Assembly: GCF_015244565.1 (NCBI RefSeq)
Contig: NZ_JABCQG010000001.1
Span: forward strand, 62,001-126,000
DNA length: 64,000 nt
From: Gluconobacter vitians
GTDB taxonomy: Bacteria; Pseudomonadota; Alphaproteobacteria; Acetobacterales; Acetobacteraceae
Direction: 5' to 3'
The notes under the pieces: generated by a model
The model's database searches: none
The model's input: only the letters and a program-made list of their open reading frames with translations
What the model was told of the DNA's origin: nothing
Program-made: the position numbers and the translations under genes
In this document: positions 54,263 through 63,796 of the stretch, one piece after another
How positions within the stretch are numbered: the stretch's first letter is position 1
Layout of the letters: the number at the start of each line of letters is the position of its first letter

Positions 54263-55201
54263 ATGGTGCTTTTTCGCTATCCCCGTCCTCTGCCATCCGA
54301 GATCACTCCAAAGGAGATGTATCTCTCCCGGCGCAGTCTCATTGGCGGGGCTGCAGCCTTTGGGGCTCTGACGACTGCGGCGCGTGCCGCCGCGCTTCAG
54401 ACGCATCCCGGGCCCTATTCGGGGGGCCTCACGCCAACGCCTCACGATGACGTGACCCACTACAACAACTTCTATGAATTTGGCATGGACAAGGGCGATC
54501 CGGCTGCACATTCGCAGGACTTTCATCCCCTTCCATGGACGCTCGAAATCACCGGGCTGGTCCGAAAGCCCGTTCGGCTGGACATCGACCAGCTTTTGCA
54601 TTCTCCGGCGATTGAAGAGCGCATCTACCGCATGCGCTGCGTGGAAGCCTGGTCCATGGTGATCCCCTGGGATGGCATTCCGCTTGCATCTCTTTTGAAA
54701 GACGCGGACCCGGACCCCAGAGCCACGTATGTCGCTTTCGAGAGCGTTCTGCGCCCGTCAGAAATGCCCGGTCAGAACGAAGGTCTCTCAGGCATCCAGT
54801 GGCCGTATGTCGAGGGATTGCGGCTGGACGAGGCCATGAACCCGCTGACTCTGTTGGCGCTCGGTATCTATGGGGAGACCCTGCCGAACCAGAACGGCGC
54901 GCCCATCCGTCTCGTTGTCCCGTGGAAATATGGCTTCAAGGGCATCAAGTCGATCCAGCGCATCCGCCTGCTGGACCACGAGCCCCCGACAACGTGGAAC
55001 AGACTTGCTTCGGACGAATATGGCTTCTACGCCAACGTCAATCCACAGGTTGATCATCCCCGCTGGAGCCAGGCGACAGAGCGCGTTATCGGGTCACACT
55101 CCCTGTTCGGTGCTACGCGACAGCCAACCCTGATGTTCAATGGTTACGGTGAACAGGTCGCAGATCTGTATCGCGGCATGGATCTGCGGAAAAACTTCTG
55201 A
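54263..55201 (+). CDS. msrP: Protein-methionine-sulfoxide reductase catalytic subunit MsrP
   Basis: MsrP is a periplasmic molybdopterin enzyme that repairs oxidised methionines in envelope proteins. The 312-residue product has a Tat signal ([15 protein letters not shown], about 22-37), the Mo-ligand Cys126 in [11 protein letters not shown], and the sulfite-oxidase-fold motifs [26 protein letters not shown] and [13 protein letters not shown]. It overlaps msrQ by one base (TGATG), as expected for subunits of one system. TatBC in this window would export it. Confidence 0.94.
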   Translation: MVLFRYPRPLPSEITPKEMYLSRRSLIGGAAAFGALTTAARAAALQTHPGPYSGGLTPTPHDDVTHYNNFYEFGMDKGDPAAHSQDFHPLPWTLEITGLVRKPVRLDIDQLLHSPAIEERIYRMRCVEAWSMVIPWDGIPLASLLKDADPDPRATYVAFESVLRPSEMPGQNEGLSGIQWPYVEGLRLDEAMNPLTLLALGIYGETLPNQNGAPIRLVVPWKYGFKGIKSIQRIRLLDHEPPTTWNRLASDEYGFYANVNPQVDHPRWSQATERVIGSHSLFGATRQPTLMFNGYGEQVADLYRGMDLRKNF

Positions 55202-55827
55202 TGCCGACTGACGGAGTGCGCGTCATTTCTCCTATGGGCGCAAAGCTGAAGAAGCACTGGCGTGTCGTTTTTTATCCGCTTGGCATGACACCAGCGGTCT
55301 GGCTTGTCTGGCAGGGTCAGCACGGCGCACTTGGTGCGGATCCGGTCAATGTCTTTGAGCGGTCACTGGGCCTGTGGGCTTTCCGATTTCTGCTAGTCTG
55401 TCTGGCTCTCGCACCCTTGCGGCGTTTCACTGGCCTGAACCTGCTTCGGTATCGGCGTCTGACCGGCCTGCTGGCCTTTTTCTATGCCACCCTGCATCTG
55501 CTGGCCTATGCAGGGCTGGACCATGGATTTGACTGGGCTGTGCTGTGGACGGATGTCACGCACCGCTATTTCATCATTTTCGGAATGAGCGCGCTCATCA
55601 TGCTCATCCCCCTGGCGCTGACATCCAACCTGTTCTCCATGCGTCTGCTAAAGCGGCGCTGGAAGCTCCTGCACAGTCTGATTTTTCCCGCTGCCGTTCT
55701 GGCCGGGATACATTTCTTCCTGTCCTTCAAGACGCTGAACAGTGTCTCCGCACCATACCTTGCCGCATTGGCCATCGTCCTGCTGAGCCGCTTCCTGCCG
55801 CGTTTGCAGGCAGGAAGCAGGATCTAG
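55201..55827 (+). CDS. msrQ: MsrQ, heme-binding membrane partner of MsrP
   Basis: MsrQ passes electrons from the quinone pool or a flavin reductase to MsrP. The 208-residue product has about six transmembrane helices in the ferric-reductase-like fold, with conserved histidines in FYATLHLLAY and RRWKLLHSLIF and a GLDHGFDW loop. It starts one base inside the msrP stop. ATG 55234 (MGAKLKKHW) is an alternative start 11 residues on. Confidence 0.9.
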   Translation: MPTDGVRVISPMGAKLKKHWRVVFYPLGMTPAVWLVWQGQHGALGADPVNVFERSLGLWAFRFLLVCLALAPLRRFTGLNLLRYRRLTGLLAFFYATLHLLAYAGLDHGFDWAVLWTDVTHRYFIIFGMSALIMLIPLALTSNLFSMRLLKRRWKLLHSLIFPAAVLAGIHFFLSFKTLNSVSAPYLAALAIVLLSRFLPRLQAGSRI

Positions 55828-55851
55828 ACAACAGTTTTTCAGCAGAAAGGT

Positions 55852-56415
55852 TCAGGTTGTTGGACGTAATGCTGCGCGGATCTTGGGGGACAGTTCCGTC
55901 AGCGCCGAACGACGCTGGGCCAGCATGTCGGACGGGAACGGCTTTGTTGGGAAATGACACCCATCTGCCAGAAGCAGCCCATCGGGCAGGTGGGTAATTT
56001 CGCCGGGCCGGAAATCAAGTCGCGAAAGCGGAATTCCGCAAGCACCCAGAACGGCAATATGGGCGCTGATCCCGAGCGTCAGGACCAGTTTGAGTCTGTG
56101 CATGTTCTGCAGCTCCTTACAGAGCGCGGTGCTGCAAGTTTCCAGCTCGGAAGGCAGAGCTAAAGGCTGGGGAGAAAGCGGCTGCATGACGGTCGTAATT
56201 CGCCCTATGATGGAGTCCGGCCCGGCGTTCGCAGCATCGAAAACGATCTGGTTGGCTTTAAGGAAGGACCCCAGGGTGCTCGTGGCTTCTTCCGGATCAA
56301 GACAGACGATCAGCAGTTCTGCCGATAGTGGCCCGATGCCCGGCCGTACACCTTCCGACGCGGCAGGAGGTGGAGGCGGGGCGGTGATCGTTCCGGTAGA
56401 AGCCCGAGGTGTCAT
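55852..56415 (-). CDS. Degenerate uracil-DNA-glycosylase-like protein
   Basis: The 187-residue product resembles family 4/5 uracil-DNA glycosylases in its C-terminal half: ELQNMHRLKLVLTLGISAHIAVL, FRPGEITHLPDGLLLADGCHFP, where true enzymes end in a His-containing substrate loop. The N-terminal catalytic GxAPG motif is absent (IVCLDPEE stands near residue 40) and the protein is shorter than usual. It may be an inactive or specialised relative. ATG 56415 overlaps the NYN-gene stop (ATGA), so it is translated after that gene. The similarity is by eye. Confidence 0.55.
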   Translation of the reverse strand: MTPRASTGTITAPPPPPAASEGVRPGIGPLSAELLIVCLDPEEATSTLGSFLKANQIVFDAANAGPDSIIGRITTVMQPLSPQPLALPSELETCSTALCKELQNMHRLKLVLTLGISAHIAVLGACGIPLSRLDFRPGEITHLPDGLLLADGCHFPTKPFPSDMLAQRRSALTELSPKIRAALRPTT

Positions 56416-57020
56416 GAATCGCTGGTCTCGTCACTGTTGATATCGGCCGGATGACGAACGGGCCCCTGCCGCGGGGAATTGCGCGGCTCTGCCTGACGGC
56501 GTGTGAACGACGGTGCAATATCTGCCAGTTCAACGAACTGGTCTGCCTGACGTCGCAGGTCGTCCCCGATCATCGGGGGCGTCGAGCGCATCGAGGAAAT
56601 GACCGTAACCCGGACCCCGCGCGCCTGCACCGCTTCCACGGCGCGCCGCAGGTCAGAGTCACCACTCACGATCACGGCGTGATCGAGGCGGCCGGCCTGC
56701 TCCAGAAGATCCACTGTCAGTTCGACATCCATGTTCCCCTTGATACGCCGTCTTCCTGAATGATCCGTAAACTCCCGCGCATTTTTCAGCACGAGATGAT
56801 AGCCGTTATAGGCCAGCCAGTCGGTCAGGGGACGGAGCGGGGAATAATCGTCCGTCTCGGGCATGGCAGCGTAATAAAAGGCACGCTGGAAAAGACATTC
56901 GGATTCAAACAGTTTGCGCAGGCTGCGGAAATCGACTTCGAAACCCAGGTTGCGGGCTGCGTGGTGGAGGCTGGCGCCGTCGATGAAAAGGGCTGTGCGT
57001 TCGTTCTGGCGCAGAAGCAT
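56412..57020 (-). CDS. NYN-domain (LabA/DUF88-like) putative nuclease
   Basis: The 202-residue product has a PIN-like NYN fold. Acidic residues expected at the metal site are Asp14 (ALFIDGAS), Asp98 with Glu100 and Asp104 (KGNMDVELTVDLL), and Asp121 and Asp123 (VSGDSDLRRAV). The last 50 residues are Arg/Pro-rich and probably disordered. NYN proteins cut or process RNA or DNA; in LabA-type members the function is regulatory. It is divergent from rpoZ and coupled to the UDG-like gene. Confidence 0.88.
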   Translation of the reverse strand: MLLRQNERTALFIDGASLHHAARNLGFEVDFRSLRKLFESECLFQRAFYYAAMPETDDYSPLRPLTDWLAYNGYHLVLKNAREFTDHSGRRRIKGNMDVELTVDLLEQAGRLDHAVIVSGDSDLRRAVEAVQARGVRVTVISSMRSTPPMIGDDLRRQADQFVELADIAPSFTRRQAEPRNSPRQGPVRHPADINSDETSDS

Positions 57021-57050
57021 AATGGTAATCCTGGTATGTAAAATGTTTTC

Positions 57051-57067
57051 CCCTGTGCGACAGGGGC
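57051..57067. repeat. Hairpin in the rpoZ/NYN divergent gap
   Basis: CCCCTGT-GCG-ACAGGGG is a perfect 7+3+7 inverted repeat, 30 bases upstream of the NYN start and 150 bases before rpoZ. It is flanked by T runs on one side and A runs on the other. It could be a regulator site or a leader hairpin of the NYN operon. The rest of the 200-base gap, which must hold two promoters, shows nothing I can assign. Confidence 0.4.
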
Positions 57068-57220
57068 AAAAGCTGCCTTCCAGCTGCGAACGAGCTTGGA
57101 TACACTCAGGTTCAATTCCGGAGGTGAGGCAGGTGCGGATTGCAATCGCATGAACCGCATGTTATTGCCAGCATTCTCTCTTATTTTATTCCTTAGTCTT
57201 ACCCGAAGGGGGCCTGTCGC

Positions 57221-57616
57221 ATGGCGCGCGTAACCGTCGAAGATTGCATCGAGAAGGTTCCTAACCGTTTTGAACTGGTTCTGCTCGCTGCCCAGCGTGC
57301 ACGCGGCCTGTCGCGCGGTGAGGAAATCCGTCTGGATCGTGAAAACGACAAGAACACGGTCGTTGCCCTGCGCGAAATCGCCGAAGACAAGGTAAGCCTG
57401 CCCGTTCTTCGCGAAGGTATCATCCGTTCCCTGGCCCGTGCGCCGGAGCCGGAGCCTGTTGACGAAGAAGTGCTGGATCTTATCCCGACGGACCAGAATA
57501 TTTTCGGTCTGCAGGATGTCTCCACCGAAGAAGAACACGCCCATATGGCCGAGAACATGTCCGCTGACGAAGCGGCAGCCATCGAAGCCGAACTGGGTGG
57601 CCGGGGTCGCCGCTGA
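57221..57616 (+). CDS. rpoZ: RNA polymerase omega subunit
   Basis: Omega assists assembly of RNA polymerase and binds ppGpp at the interface with beta-prime. The 131-residue product opens [32 protein letters not shown], the canonical N-terminus, and has an alphaproteobacterial acidic C-terminal extension. An AAGGGGG site precedes the ATG. It is 36 bases upstream of the (p)ppGpp synthetase gene, a common and meaningful pairing. Confidence 0.96.
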   Translation: MARVTVEDCIEKVPNRFELVLLAAQRARGLSRGEEIRLDRENDKNTVVALREIAEDKVSLPVLREGIIRSLARAPEPEPVDEEVLDLIPTDQNIFGLQDVSTEEEHAHMAENMSADEAAAIEAELGGRGRR

Positions 57617-57652
57617 TTTCTGCCAGGGTTCATTGAAAGGAGGACATGCTTC

Positions 57653-59950
57653 ATGCCTGATGCATCTCCTCCAAATGCGCTCTCGCCCGTGGCATCCGGC
57701 GATTTCAAACCGTCCATTGCCGGACTGCTCAGACGGATTGAAAGCTACGATCCGTCAGCCGATCTGTCCCGGATCGAAGCCGCCTATGATGTTGCGGCCA
57801 ATGCTCACAATGAGCAGCGTCGCGACAATGGCGACGCCTACATCACCCATCCCATCGCTGTCGCCAATATCCTTGCCGGTTTCCGCATGGACGCGACGTC
57901 CATCATGGTGGGTCTGCTTCACGATACTGTTGAAGATACCGGCGTCTCCTGTGACTCCTTGAAAGCCCGTTTTGGCGAAGATGTTGCAGCGCTTGTTGAT
58001 GGTGTAACCAAACTTACACGTCTTGAGCTCCAGTCCGACCGTACCAAGCAGGCCGAGAACTTCCGCAAGCTCGTTCTCGCCATGTCGCGGGATATCCGTG
58101 TCCTGATCGTCAAACTGGCCGACCGTCTGCACAACATGCGCACGCTGCATTACGTGCAGCGCATGGATCGCCGGCAGCGTATCGCGCGCGAGACCATGGA
58201 TATCTATGCGCCTCTGGCCGAGCGCATCGGTATGGATCGCGTCAAGACGGAGCTTCAGAACCTTTCCTTCGCCCAGCTTGAACCCGAAGCCGACGCGACG
58301 ATCCGTGCCCGTCTGAACTTCCTGCGGGGGCAGGGGGCAGATGTCATCGAGCAGGTCCGTCAGGAACTGATGGCCCTGTGCGCCGAAAGCGGGATCGACA
58401 AGGTCGAAGTAACAGGGCGCGAAAAATCGCCCTATTCGATCTGGGAAAAAATGCAGCGCCGGAACGTGGCGTTCGAGCAGCTCTCGGACATCATGGCGTT
58501 TCGTCTGCTCGTTCCCACACGCGACGCCTGTTACATGGCGCTGGGCGCGATCCACGGCGCCTATCCCATGATCGCCGGGCGCTTCAAGGATTACATTTCC
58601 ACGCCCAAGGCCAACGGATACCAGAGCCTTCATACCGGCGTGACTCTGCGTCATCCGCGCAACCAGAAGATCGAGGTCCAGATTCGGACCGCCGAAATGC
58701 ACGATCTGGCTGAAAACGGTGTGGCGTCGCACTGGGCTTATAAGGAACATGCGACCCCGAGCGAGCGCGAAGCCGCGGCCCTGTCTTCGGCCTTTGGCGC
58801 ACCGACCCGCAAGCTGCGTTGGGTGCAGGATCTGCTGGAAATCCTCGAGGATAGTCAGGCGCCTGACGAATTCCTCGAAAACACCAAGCTTGAACTCTAT
58901 CAGGACCAGGTTTTCTGCTTCACCCCCAAGGGGCAGCTGATTTCCCTGCCGCGTGGCGCAACGCCCGTTGACTTTGCTTATGCCGTGCACAGTCAGGTCG
59001 GCGATACCTGCGTGGGTGCAAAGGTCAACGGTCGTCTGATGCCTCTGCGGCACGAGCTACAGAACGGCGATCAGGTCGAGATCATGACGGCCCGTGGCGG
59101 CACGCCATCCCCGTCCTGGGAGCGGTTCGTCGCAACCGGCAAGGCGCGTGCCCGTATCCGGCGCTTCGTGGCGCAGCAGCAGCGTCAGGTCCATCTGGAT
59201 AATGGCCGCGCTGCCATTGCCAAGGCGTTTCGTCAGGAAGGCGTGGACGGCTCTGAAAAAGTTCTCGACGGCATCCTCAAGGAACTGCGTCAGGCGTCGG
59301 TGGAAGACCTGTACGTCTCAGTTGGAAATGGTCAGCTCGGCCCCAAGGATGTGGTCAATACGGCCTATCCGGAACTGCGTCAGAGCGTGCGTGCGCCGAG
59401 AATGGTGCCGGGCCTGTCCCCGCGTTTCGGCCAGTCCCTTATGCTCGGCGCAGGGCATGCCGGTTCCAAGAATACGGCGGCCCATTCGGGAAGTACGATC
59501 AAGGGAATCGGTTCGGGTATCGCTGTCAGCTTTGCGGGATGCTGCCGTCCACTGCCGGGTGATCCGATCGTCGGGATCATTGCACAGGGCAAGGGCGTGA
59601 CCATCCATCGTCGTGGCTGCCAGAACCTGTCCAGCTTTGCCGATACGCCCGAACGCTTTCTGGAAGTGGACTGGGATTACGAAGCCCTTGGCCGCCGTCA
59701 GGGTGCAGAACCCTATACAGCCCGCCTGTCTGTCGTGGCTGCCAACGAGCCTGAAGTTCTTGCGACGCTGACCAATGTTGCGGCCAAGCATAATGGCAGC
59801 GTCATCAACCTCAAGATCGTGAACCGCCAGCTCGATTTCATGGAAATCCTCGTGGATCTTGAAGTGAAGGACCTGCGTCATCTGTCGTCTCTGATCGCAG
59901 CGTTCCGCACGGCCGTGGGTGTCATGCAGGTCGAGCGCGCCAAGGGATGA
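57653..59950 (+). CDS. rsh: Bifunctional (p)ppGpp synthetase/hydrolase (Rsh)
   Basis: Rsh makes and degrades the stringent-response alarmone. The 765-residue product has an N-terminal HD hydrolase domain with HDTVEDT (90-96), a synthetase domain (about 240-370) with the RFKD motif (310-313) and PKANGYQSLHT, a TGS domain (about 410-470), a conserved-cysteine region and a C-terminal ACT domain (about 690-765). RFKD fits the RxKD type seen in bifunctional enzymes, unlike the ExDD of synthetase-only RelA. It follows rpoZ, as in most alphaproteobacteria. Confidence 0.96.
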   Translation: MPDASPPNALSPVASGDFKPSIAGLLRRIESYDPSADLSRIEAAYDVAANAHNEQRRDNGDAYITHPIAVANILAGFRMDATSIMVGLLHDTVEDTGVSCDSLKARFGEDVAALVDGVTKLTRLELQSDRTKQAENFRKLVLAMSRDIRVLIVKLADRLHNMRTLHYVQRMDRRQRIARETMDIYAPLAERIGMDRVKTELQNLSFAQLEPEADATIRARLNFLRGQGADVIEQVRQELMALCAESGIDKVEVTGREKSPYSIWEKMQRRNVAFEQLSDIMAFRLLVPTRDACYMALGAIHGAYPMIAGRFKDYISTPKANGYQSLHTGVTLRHPRNQKIEVQIRTAEMHDLAENGVASHWAYKEHATPSEREAAALSSAFGAPTRKLRWVQDLLEILEDSQAPDEFLENTKLELYQDQVFCFTPKGQLISLPRGATPVDFAYAVHSQVGDTCVGAKVNGRLMPLRHELQNGDQVEIMTARGGTPSPSWERFVATGKARARIRRFVAQQQRQVHLDNGRAAIAKAFRQEGVDGSEKVLDGILKELRQASVEDLYVSVGNGQLGPKDVVNTAYPELRQSVRAPRMVPGLSPRFGQSLMLGAGHAGSKNTAAHSGSTIKGIGSGIAVSFAGCCRPLPGDPIVGIIAQGKGVTIHRRGCQNLSSFADTPERFLEVDWDYEALGRRQGAEPYTARLSVVAANEPEVLATLTNVAAKHNGSVINLKIVNRQLDFMEILVDLEVKDLRHLSSLIAAFRTAVGVMQVERAKG

Positions 59951-59954
59951 ACAC

Positions 59955-60407
59955 GTGATCCTCGGCATGGGAACGGACCTGTGCATGATCTCGCGTATTG
60001 AACAGAGCGTTGAACGTTTTGGTGACCGCTTTCTCAAACGTGTTTTCACTGAAGCCGAGCGAACCCACGCTGATCGTCTTTCGGGCGCTGCGCGGATGGG
60101 CAGCTATGCCAAGCGCTGGGCTGCGAAAGAAGCCTGTGCAAAAGCGCTGGGAACCGGTTTTGCGGACGGCGTTCAGCTTCAGGACATCGGGATCTGCAAT
60201 GGCCCGAGCGGCGCCCCGGAACTGCGTCTTTCGGGAGGCGCGCAGGAAGCCCTTCAGCGACTGACGCCAGCAGGACAGGGCGCACAGCTTCTTGTCAGTC
60301 TGACCGATGATCCTCCCTTCGCACTTGCGCAGGTCATCATCCAATCCGTTCCTCCGGGATCGGCTGCGCCGATTGAAGCGCTCGCCAATGCCGTCAAGCT
60401 GCGTTAA
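59955..60407 (+). CDS. acpS: Holo-[acyl-carrier-protein] synthase
   Basis: AcpS attaches the phosphopantetheine arm to ACP. The 150-residue product starts at GTG 59955, with an AAGGGA site seven bases upstream, giving ILGMGTDLCMISRIEQS at the N-terminus with the catalytic Asp in GTDL. KRWAAKEACAKALGTG is the conserved middle motif, and SLTDDPPFALA follows. An ATG at 59967 is the only near alternative and would remove the conserved first strand. It lies four bases after rsh. Confidence 0.93.
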   Translation: MILGMGTDLCMISRIEQSVERFGDRFLKRVFTEAERTHADRLSGAARMGSYAKRWAAKEACAKALGTGFADGVQLQDIGICNGPSGAPELRLSGGAQEALQRLTPAGQGAQLLVSLTDDPPFALAQVIIQSVPPGSAAPIEALANAVKLR

Positions 60408-60416
60408 GAGCGTCTC

Positions 60417-61232
60417 ATGACCAAGGAGAACAGGCCCGTGCAGGGTTCAGAAAGCGCTGGCGACAAGCCCGCACGCCGCGAAGAGACGCTGGGCGAGAGC
60501 ATCCGCTATTTCTGCGTGCTGCTTCTGGCTGTCTTCGCCGTGCGGTCGCTTGTGGTGGAGCCTTTCAACATCCCGTCCGGCTCGATGATCCCAACGCTTC
60601 AGATTGGCGATTTCGTACTGGTTTCGAAGTTCAGCTACGGGTACTCGCGCTTCTCGTTTCCGTTCTCCCCAAACGTCTTCAGCGGCCGGATTCTGGGTTC
60701 CGAGCCTCATCGCGGCGATGTTGCGGTCTTCCGTTTTACGCGTGATACGTCCGTGGATTACATCAAGCGTATCATCGGCCTGCCCGGCGACCATATTCAG
60801 GTTACGGGCGGCAAGCTGATCCTCAACGGTATCGAAGTCCCCCGTACGTCACTGGGTCACTACGAAGTTCTGGACGAGAACAACCGGCTTCTCAGCGGCG
60901 ACCGCTACCGCGAAAGCCTTCCCGGAAGCGCCGGACGTCCGACCGTCGAGCACGACATCCTCAAACTGACGGATGAGGGCTTTGCCAACGACACGCCTGA
61001 ATATGTCGTGCCGGAGGGATCGTTCTTCGCCATGGGCGATGACCGTGACGACAGTGCCGACAGTCGTTTCCAGGGCGATGGTCCGGAGGATCTGGGTTTT
61101 GTCCCCATGCAAAATCTCGTCGGTCGCGCGCCTATCGTCCTGTTTTCCATGGATATGCGGCATCCGGCCTGGCAGTTCTGGTACTGGCCGACCGAGATCC
61201 GCTGGAACCGTTTTCTGCACTCTGTCACATGA
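60417..61232 (+). CDS. lepB: Signal peptidase I
   Basis: LepB cleaves signal peptides of exported proteins. The 271-residue product has one N-terminal transmembrane helix (about 32-48), catalytic Ser56 in PSGSMIPTL, catalytic Lys117 in YIKRIIGLPGD, and the conserved MGDDRDDSADSRF box. The extra N-terminal 30 residues are charged. It starts nine bases after acpS and overlaps rnc by four bases. Confidence 0.96.
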   Translation: MTKENRPVQGSESAGDKPARREETLGESIRYFCVLLLAVFAVRSLVVEPFNIPSGSMIPTLQIGDFVLVSKFSYGYSRFSFPFSPNVFSGRILGSEPHRGDVAVFRFTRDTSVDYIKRIIGLPGDHIQVTGGKLILNGIEVPRTSLGHYEVLDENNRLLSGDRYRESLPGSAGRPTVEHDILKLTDEGFANDTPEYVVPEGSFFAMGDDRDDSADSRFQGDGPEDLGFVPMQNLVGRAPIVLFSMDMRHPAWQFWYWPTEIRWNRFLHSVT

Positions 61233-61963
61233 AACTCACTTCTTCCGAAGCCCTCGTCTCCATGCAAACGGCGCTTGGGCATAAGTTCTCAAAACCCGAA
61301 CTGCTGAATGAAGCCCTCACGCATCGTTCCGCCGTTTCCGGGCGTGATCCGCGTCGCTCGCGTCGGAACCAGCGGCCCAAGGGCAGCGGCTCAAATGAGC
61401 GCCTCGAATTCATCGGGGATCGGGTTCTCGGTCTGCTGATGGCCGAATGGCTGCTGGAACGCTATCCCGACGAACAGGAAGGCGCCCTCGGTCCCCGTCA
61501 CGCTCATCTGGTATCGCGCACCGTGCTGGCTGAAATCGCCGATCAGGTCGGTCTTTCGGCCTCGCTCCAGATTTCCCCGCATGAAGAAGATGCCGGCATC
61601 CGGCGCCTGTCCAGCATCCGTGCGGATGCGATGGAAGCCCTTCTTGGCGCGCTCTATCTGGATGGCGGTCTGGAGCCGGCCCGCCGAGTGGTGCGCCAGT
61701 ACTGGCAGTCCCGCATCGACAGCGCCGACCGACCTCACAAGGAGCCCAAGACCCTTTTGCAGGAATATATGCTCTCACAGGGCCTGCCGCTTCCGAACTA
61801 TGAACTCCTGTCCTCGGAAGGCCCATCCCATGCGCCGGTATTCCGTGTCAGCGTCACGACAATGGGGCATACGGGAACGGGAGAAGCCGGCAGCAAAAGA
61901 CTGGCGGAAAGTGCTGCGGCGACTGCGCTATTGAAACTCCTCGGTCAGAATGTGGCATCCTGA
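61229..61963 (+). CDS. rnc: Ribonuclease III
   Basis: RNase III cuts double-stranded RNA in rRNA maturation and regulation. The 244-residue product has the signature NERLEFIGDRVLGLL (near 53-67), a second acidic motif at RADAMEALLGALYLDGG and a C-terminal double-stranded RNA-binding domain (about 170-240, PKTLLQEYMLSQGLPLPNYE). It overlaps lepB, and era follows it closely. Confidence 0.97.
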   Translation: MKLTSSEALVSMQTALGHKFSKPELLNEALTHRSAVSGRDPRRSRRNQRPKGSGSNERLEFIGDRVLGLLMAEWLLERYPDEQEGALGPRHAHLVSRTVLAEIADQVGLSASLQISPHEEDAGIRRLSSIRADAMEALLGALYLDGGLEPARRVVRQYWQSRIDSADRPHKEPKTLLQEYMLSQGLPLPNYELLSSEGPSHAPVFRVSVTTMGHTGTGEAGSKRLAESAAATALLKLLGQNVAS

Positions 61964-61988
61964 GATGTCATCAACAAAGGATCAGAAC

Positions 61989-62876
61989 ATGACCACGCGC
62001 TGCGGTTTCGTGGCTCTCGTCGGCGCCCCGAATGCGGGGAAGTCCACCCTGCTCAACCGGATTGCCGGAGCCAAGCTGTCCATCGTCAGCCCCAAGGCCC
62101 AGACGACCCGCTTCAGGACGCTCGGCATCGTCATGCAGGACAATGCCCAGATCATCCTCGTGGACCTGCCGGGTATCTTCAAGCCGCGCCGCCGCCTCGA
62201 CCGGGCCATGGTCAACGCGGCCTGGTCGGGTTCGCAGGATGCGGATCTAACCCTGCTGCTGGTGGATGCAAAATCCGGCCTGCGAGAAGATGTCCGCGAG
62301 ATCATCGCCAAGCTGTCTGAAAGCAAGGGCCGCATCTGGCTTGTGCTGAACAAGACGGATCTGGTGGAGCGTGGTGAACTGCTGCCCCTGACGCAGGAAA
62401 TCAGCGGCCTCATTAAGGTCGAGCACGTCTTCATGCTGAGCGCGCGTTCGGGCGAGGGTGTCAGTGACCTGATGGCGCGTCTGGCGACCGAACTGCCCGA
62501 AGGCCCGTTCCTTTATCCTGAAGACGACCTGACGGACCTGCCGGACCGTCTGCTTGCCGCCGAGCTGGTTCGCGAGCAGATCTTCATGCAGACGCATGAG
62601 GAAATCCCCTATCAGGCTACGGTCGAGACCGAGAGCTTCCAGGAGCGTCCGGATGGTTCGGTACGGATCGAGGTGACGATCTATGTCTCCCGTCCCGGCC
62701 ACAAGGCGATCCTGATCGGCGAGGGCGGCCACAAGATCAAGTCCCTCGGCGCCCGGGCGCGGATGGAGCTTCAGGAGCTTCTGGACCGCAAGTGCCATCT
62801 GTTCCTGAACGTCAAGGAACGCGCGGGCTGGGACGAGGAAAAGGCCCGTCTGCGCGCCATTGGCCTCGATGACTGA
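61989..62876 (+). CDS. era: GTPase Era
   Basis: Era is a ribosome-assembly GTPase that binds 16S rRNA. The 295-residue product has G1 GAPNAGKST, the switch region KAQTTRFRTLGI, G3 DLPG, G4 NKTDL, and a C-terminal KH RNA-binding domain with IYVSRPGHKAILIGEGG. I start at ATG 61989, eight bases after AAAGG; ATG 61965 would add eight residues. recO, often next in this operon, is absent here, and the next gene is pyrH. Confidence 0.95.
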   Translation: MTTRCGFVALVGAPNAGKSTLLNRIAGAKLSIVSPKAQTTRFRTLGIVMQDNAQIILVDLPGIFKPRRRLDRAMVNAAWSGSQDADLTLLLVDAKSGLREDVREIIAKLSESKGRIWLVLNKTDLVERGELLPLTQEISGLIKVEHVFMLSARSGEGVSDLMARLATELPEGPFLYPEDDLTDLPDRLLAAELVREQIFMQTHEEIPYQATVETESFQERPDGSVRIEVTIYVSRPGHKAILIGEGGHKIKSLGARARMELQELLDRKCHLFLNVKERAGWDEEKARLRAIGLDD

Positions 62877-62882
62877 AAAAGA

Positions 62883-62915
62883 CAGGTGCCGGAGCGTTCG
62901 AAATCCGGCATCCTG
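62883..62915 (+). terminator. Hairpin after era
   Basis: TGCCGGA/TCCGGCA (7 bp) with an outer CAGG/CCTG pair follows the era stop after a few bases. The sequence after it is not U-rich, so termination is uncertain. Confidence 0.4.
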
Positions 62916-62922
62916 ACATCGC

Positions 62923-62951
62923 TTGTTCCAATCCCGCCACGTCTGTATGAC
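62923..62951 (+). promoter_or_regulatory. Possible pyrH promoter
   Basis: TTGTTC (62923-62928) and TATGAC (62946-62951) are separated by 17 bases, about 40 bases before the pyrH start. The match to the sigma-70 consensus is moderate. Confidence 0.35.
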
Positions 62952-62990
62952 AGGCGCACGTCAAGACACATCCAGCCAGAGACGGGCATG

Positions 62991-63728
62991 ATGACCGAAA
63001 ATCGAGAACAGAGCCCCTCCTACAAACGCGTCCTGCTCAAGGTGTCCGGTGAGGCACTTATGGGCGACGGACCGTCAGGGGTAGACCCCGTAATGGTGGA
63101 CATGGTTGCCGCCGACATCGCCGAAGTGGTGGCTTCCGGAGTGGAAGTCTGCCTCGTCGTCGGTGGTGGCAACATTTTCCGCGGCCTCGCAGCCGCAGCC
63201 AAGGGTATGGACCGCGCGCAGGGCGATTATGCCGGCATGCTGGCAACCGTCATTAACGCACTGATGCTGCAGAACGCGCTTGAGCGTCGCGGCATGGAAA
63301 CGCGCGTTATGACGGCAATCCAGATGGCCGCCATTGCCGAGCCCTATATCCGCCGCCGCGCCGTACGCCATATGGAAAAGGGCCGCGTCGTCATTTTCGC
63401 AGCCGGCACCGGCAATCCGTTCTTCACGACGGACACTGCCGCCGCCCTCCGCGCCAACGAGATGGAATGCGATGCGCTCTTCAAGGGCACACAGGTGGAC
63501 GGCGTCTATTCCGCCGATCCGCGCCGCAACCCGGACGCCCAGCGCTATGACCAACTGACCTATCTCGAGGTCCTGGCCCGTGACCTAAACGTCATGGATG
63601 CCGCCGCAATCAGCCTTGCGCGCGAAAACAGATTGCCCATCGTGGTCTTCAACATGCATGCTCCCGGCTCCTTCAGTGCCGTGCTGCGTGGCGAAGGGCT
63701 CTTTACCAAGATCATCGAAGCGGACTGA
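62991..63728 (+). CDS. pyrH: UMP kinase
   Basis: PyrH phosphorylates UMP to UDP in pyrimidine synthesis. The 245-residue product has the amino-acid-kinase fold motifs [37 protein letters not shown] and [11 protein letters not shown]. The frame runs upstream to 62886 but that part is not family-like; ATG 62991 is preferred over the adjoining ATG 62988. It precedes frr by 68 bases, the usual pyrH-frr order. Confidence 0.96.
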   Translation: MTENREQSPSYKRVLLKVSGEALMGDGPSGVDPVMVDMVAADIAEVVASGVEVCLVVGGGNIFRGLAAAAKGMDRAQGDYAGMLATVINALMLQNALERRGMETRVMTAIQMAAIAEPYIRRRAVRHMEKGRVVIFAAGTGNPFFTTDTAAALRANEMECDALFKGTQVDGVYSADPRRNPDAQRYDQLTYLEVLARDLNVMDAAAISLARENRLPIVVFNMHAPGSFSAVLRGEGLFTKIIEAD

Positions 63729-63796
63729 GCTCCGTATTTTCAACGAAATTTTCAGGATATGTCCTGAGACCAACGTCGAACTGAAAGGAACAGCCC

